NCBI GenBank assembly: GCA_945906915.1
Contig: CAMDSI010000104.1
Span: 1-7,447, forward strand
Source of the DNA: Spirosoma fluviale
GTDB taxonomy: Bacteria; Bacteroidota; Bacteroidia; Cytophagales; Spirosomataceae
Direction: 5' to 3'
Length of the DNA stretch: 7,447 nucleotides
Positions 6,918-7,447 of the stretch are shown in pieces. Both the position numbers and the translations under genes were made by a program. The notes under the pieces are model-generated. The model saw only the letters and a list, made by a program, of their open reading frames with translations. It searched no databases and was not told the origin of the DNA. Each line of letters opens with the position of its first letter. Position 1 is the stretch's first letter.

Positions 6918-7447
6918 ATGAATCGCAGGTCTTTAGCTCTTGGAATTTTAGCCTCCTTATTTTGCATGGCTTCCTGCAATAATATTCCTGGACATTTTTT
7001 CGCTAGCAAAAGCACCGTTGAAAAAAGAAATGACAGTATTGCTACGCTTTTTGACCCAATAATAGCACAAAAAAAAGCGGTAAAACTTGATACATTTTTC
7101 AAAGCACTTCAGAAGAACACCGGATTCAATGGCACGGTGTTAGTCGCTCAATATGGGAAAGTTATTTACAAGCGTGCCTTTGGGATTGCAAATAACTTCA
7201 CGAAAGATCAATTAAGCACCCGAACGCCTTTTCAACTCGCCTCTGTCTCAAAGCAATTTACTGCGGTTTCTATCTTGCAGTTGATGGAACAAGGAAAATT
7301 AAAATTAGATGACCGCGTGGAGCAGCATATTCCCGGGTTCCCTTATGATTCTAGTATTACAATCCGCAGTTTATTGACACACAAGTCTGGGCTTGCTAAT
7401 TATGCGTATTGTTTGGACAAATACTATGACAAGAAAACTCCTTTAAC
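6918..7447 (+). CDS. Serine hydrolase, beta-lactamase/PBP4-like family lipoprotein (partial, 3' end outside window)
   Basis: I read 176 codons from ATG 6918 to the edge. An in-frame stop at 6891 and the absence of any other start codon between fix this start. The N-terminus MNRRSLALGILASLFCMASC is a probable lipoprotein signal with Cys20 in MASC; Met at -3 is slightly atypical. After a polar linker the catalytic domain begins near residue 69 (GFNGTVLVAQYGKVIYKRAF). The nucleophile motif SxxK is S109-V-S-K112 in PFQLASVSKQFTA. LLTHKSGLANY (152-162) is the conserved segment of the class C beta-lactamase-like family (PF00144). The YxN motif and the final HxG/KTG motif should lie beyond the edge. 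Members include esterases, peptidases and cell-wall enzymes; true antibiotic hydrolysis is uncommon and is not implied. It acts in the periplasm or at a membrane as a lipoprotein. It is divergent from yidD. Family is firm, substrate unknown. Confidence 0.9.
   Translation, partial: MNRRSLALGILASLFCMASCNNIPGHFFASKSTVEKRNDSIATLFDPIIAQKKAVKLDTFFKALQKNTGFNGTVLVAQYGKVIYKRAFGIANNFTKDQLSTRTPFQLASVSKQFTAVSILQLMEQGKLKLDDRVEQHIPGFPYDSSITIRSLLTHKSGLANYAYCLDKYYDKKTPL

Noticed and set aside
7069..7076. Run of eight A within the serine hydrolase gene, considered as a slippage or phase-variation site
   Set aside because: The reading frame is intact across it, and A-runs are common in AT-rich Lys codons; nothing else suggests phase variation.
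6890..7102. 70-codon minus-strand open frame overlapping the serine hydrolase
   Set aside because: The plus frame has a lipoprotein signal and leads into the SxxK motif, so the minus frame is a shadow.
6918..7447. Antibiotic-resistance beta-lactamase
   Set aside because: The SxxK and THKSGL motifs place it in a broad serine hydrolase family whose members mostly are not resistance enzymes, and the rest of the active site is outside the window.

Overview
The window looks like the chromosome of a Bacteroidota bacterium. The support is a SusC/SusD outer-membrane pair, lipoprotein signals of the short Bacteroidota type, AT-rich spacers without Shine-Dalgarno sequences, and promoter-like elements resembling TTTG-N19-TAnnTTTG. 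The style of the SusC, SusD and VCBS proteins recalls Cytophagales (Spirosomaceae-like freshwater bacteria). That finer placement is an impression, not shown by the sequence.

Layout. Bases 1-1490 (minus) hold the first 496 residues of a VCBS/FG-GAP repeat lipoprotein of the type that usually ends in an ASPIC/UnbV domain; its 3' end lies beyond the window. A 115-bp spacer carries its probable promoter and a strong hairpin terminator belonging to the gene before it. Bases 1606-3075 (minus) encode a complete SusD-family lipoprotein, and 3131-6127 (minus) a complete SusC-family TonB-dependent transporter. The two are separated by 55 bp and are almost certainly one operon, transcribed susC then susD. 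A 493-bp AT-rich gene-free region (6128-6620) lies upstream of susC; it contains a near-palindrome, a short tandem repeat and only weak promoter matches. At 6621-6845 (minus) is yidD. Divergent from it, at 6918 (plus), starts a SxxK-type serine hydrolase lipoprotein (beta-lactamase/PBP4-like family) that runs off the right edge.

How the genes work together. SusC and SusD should form the usual lidded, TonB-powered outer-membrane importer. SusC lacks an N-terminal STN signalling domain, so FecI/FecR-type transenvelope regulation is not expected. No glycoside hydrolase, peptidase or regulator lies beside the pair, so the substrate cannot be named. The VCBS lipoprotein, on the same strand but behind a terminator and with its own promoter, may be an accessory surface protein of the importer. 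Arginine codon use differs sharply between SusD and the VCBS gene, consistent with much higher expression of the SusCD pair. YidD and the serine hydrolase look unrelated to the importer.

I found no clearly new system. The best lead is the SusC-SusD-VCBS set with its split transcription. There are no tRNAs, rRNAs, CRISPR arrays or insertion sequences that I can see.
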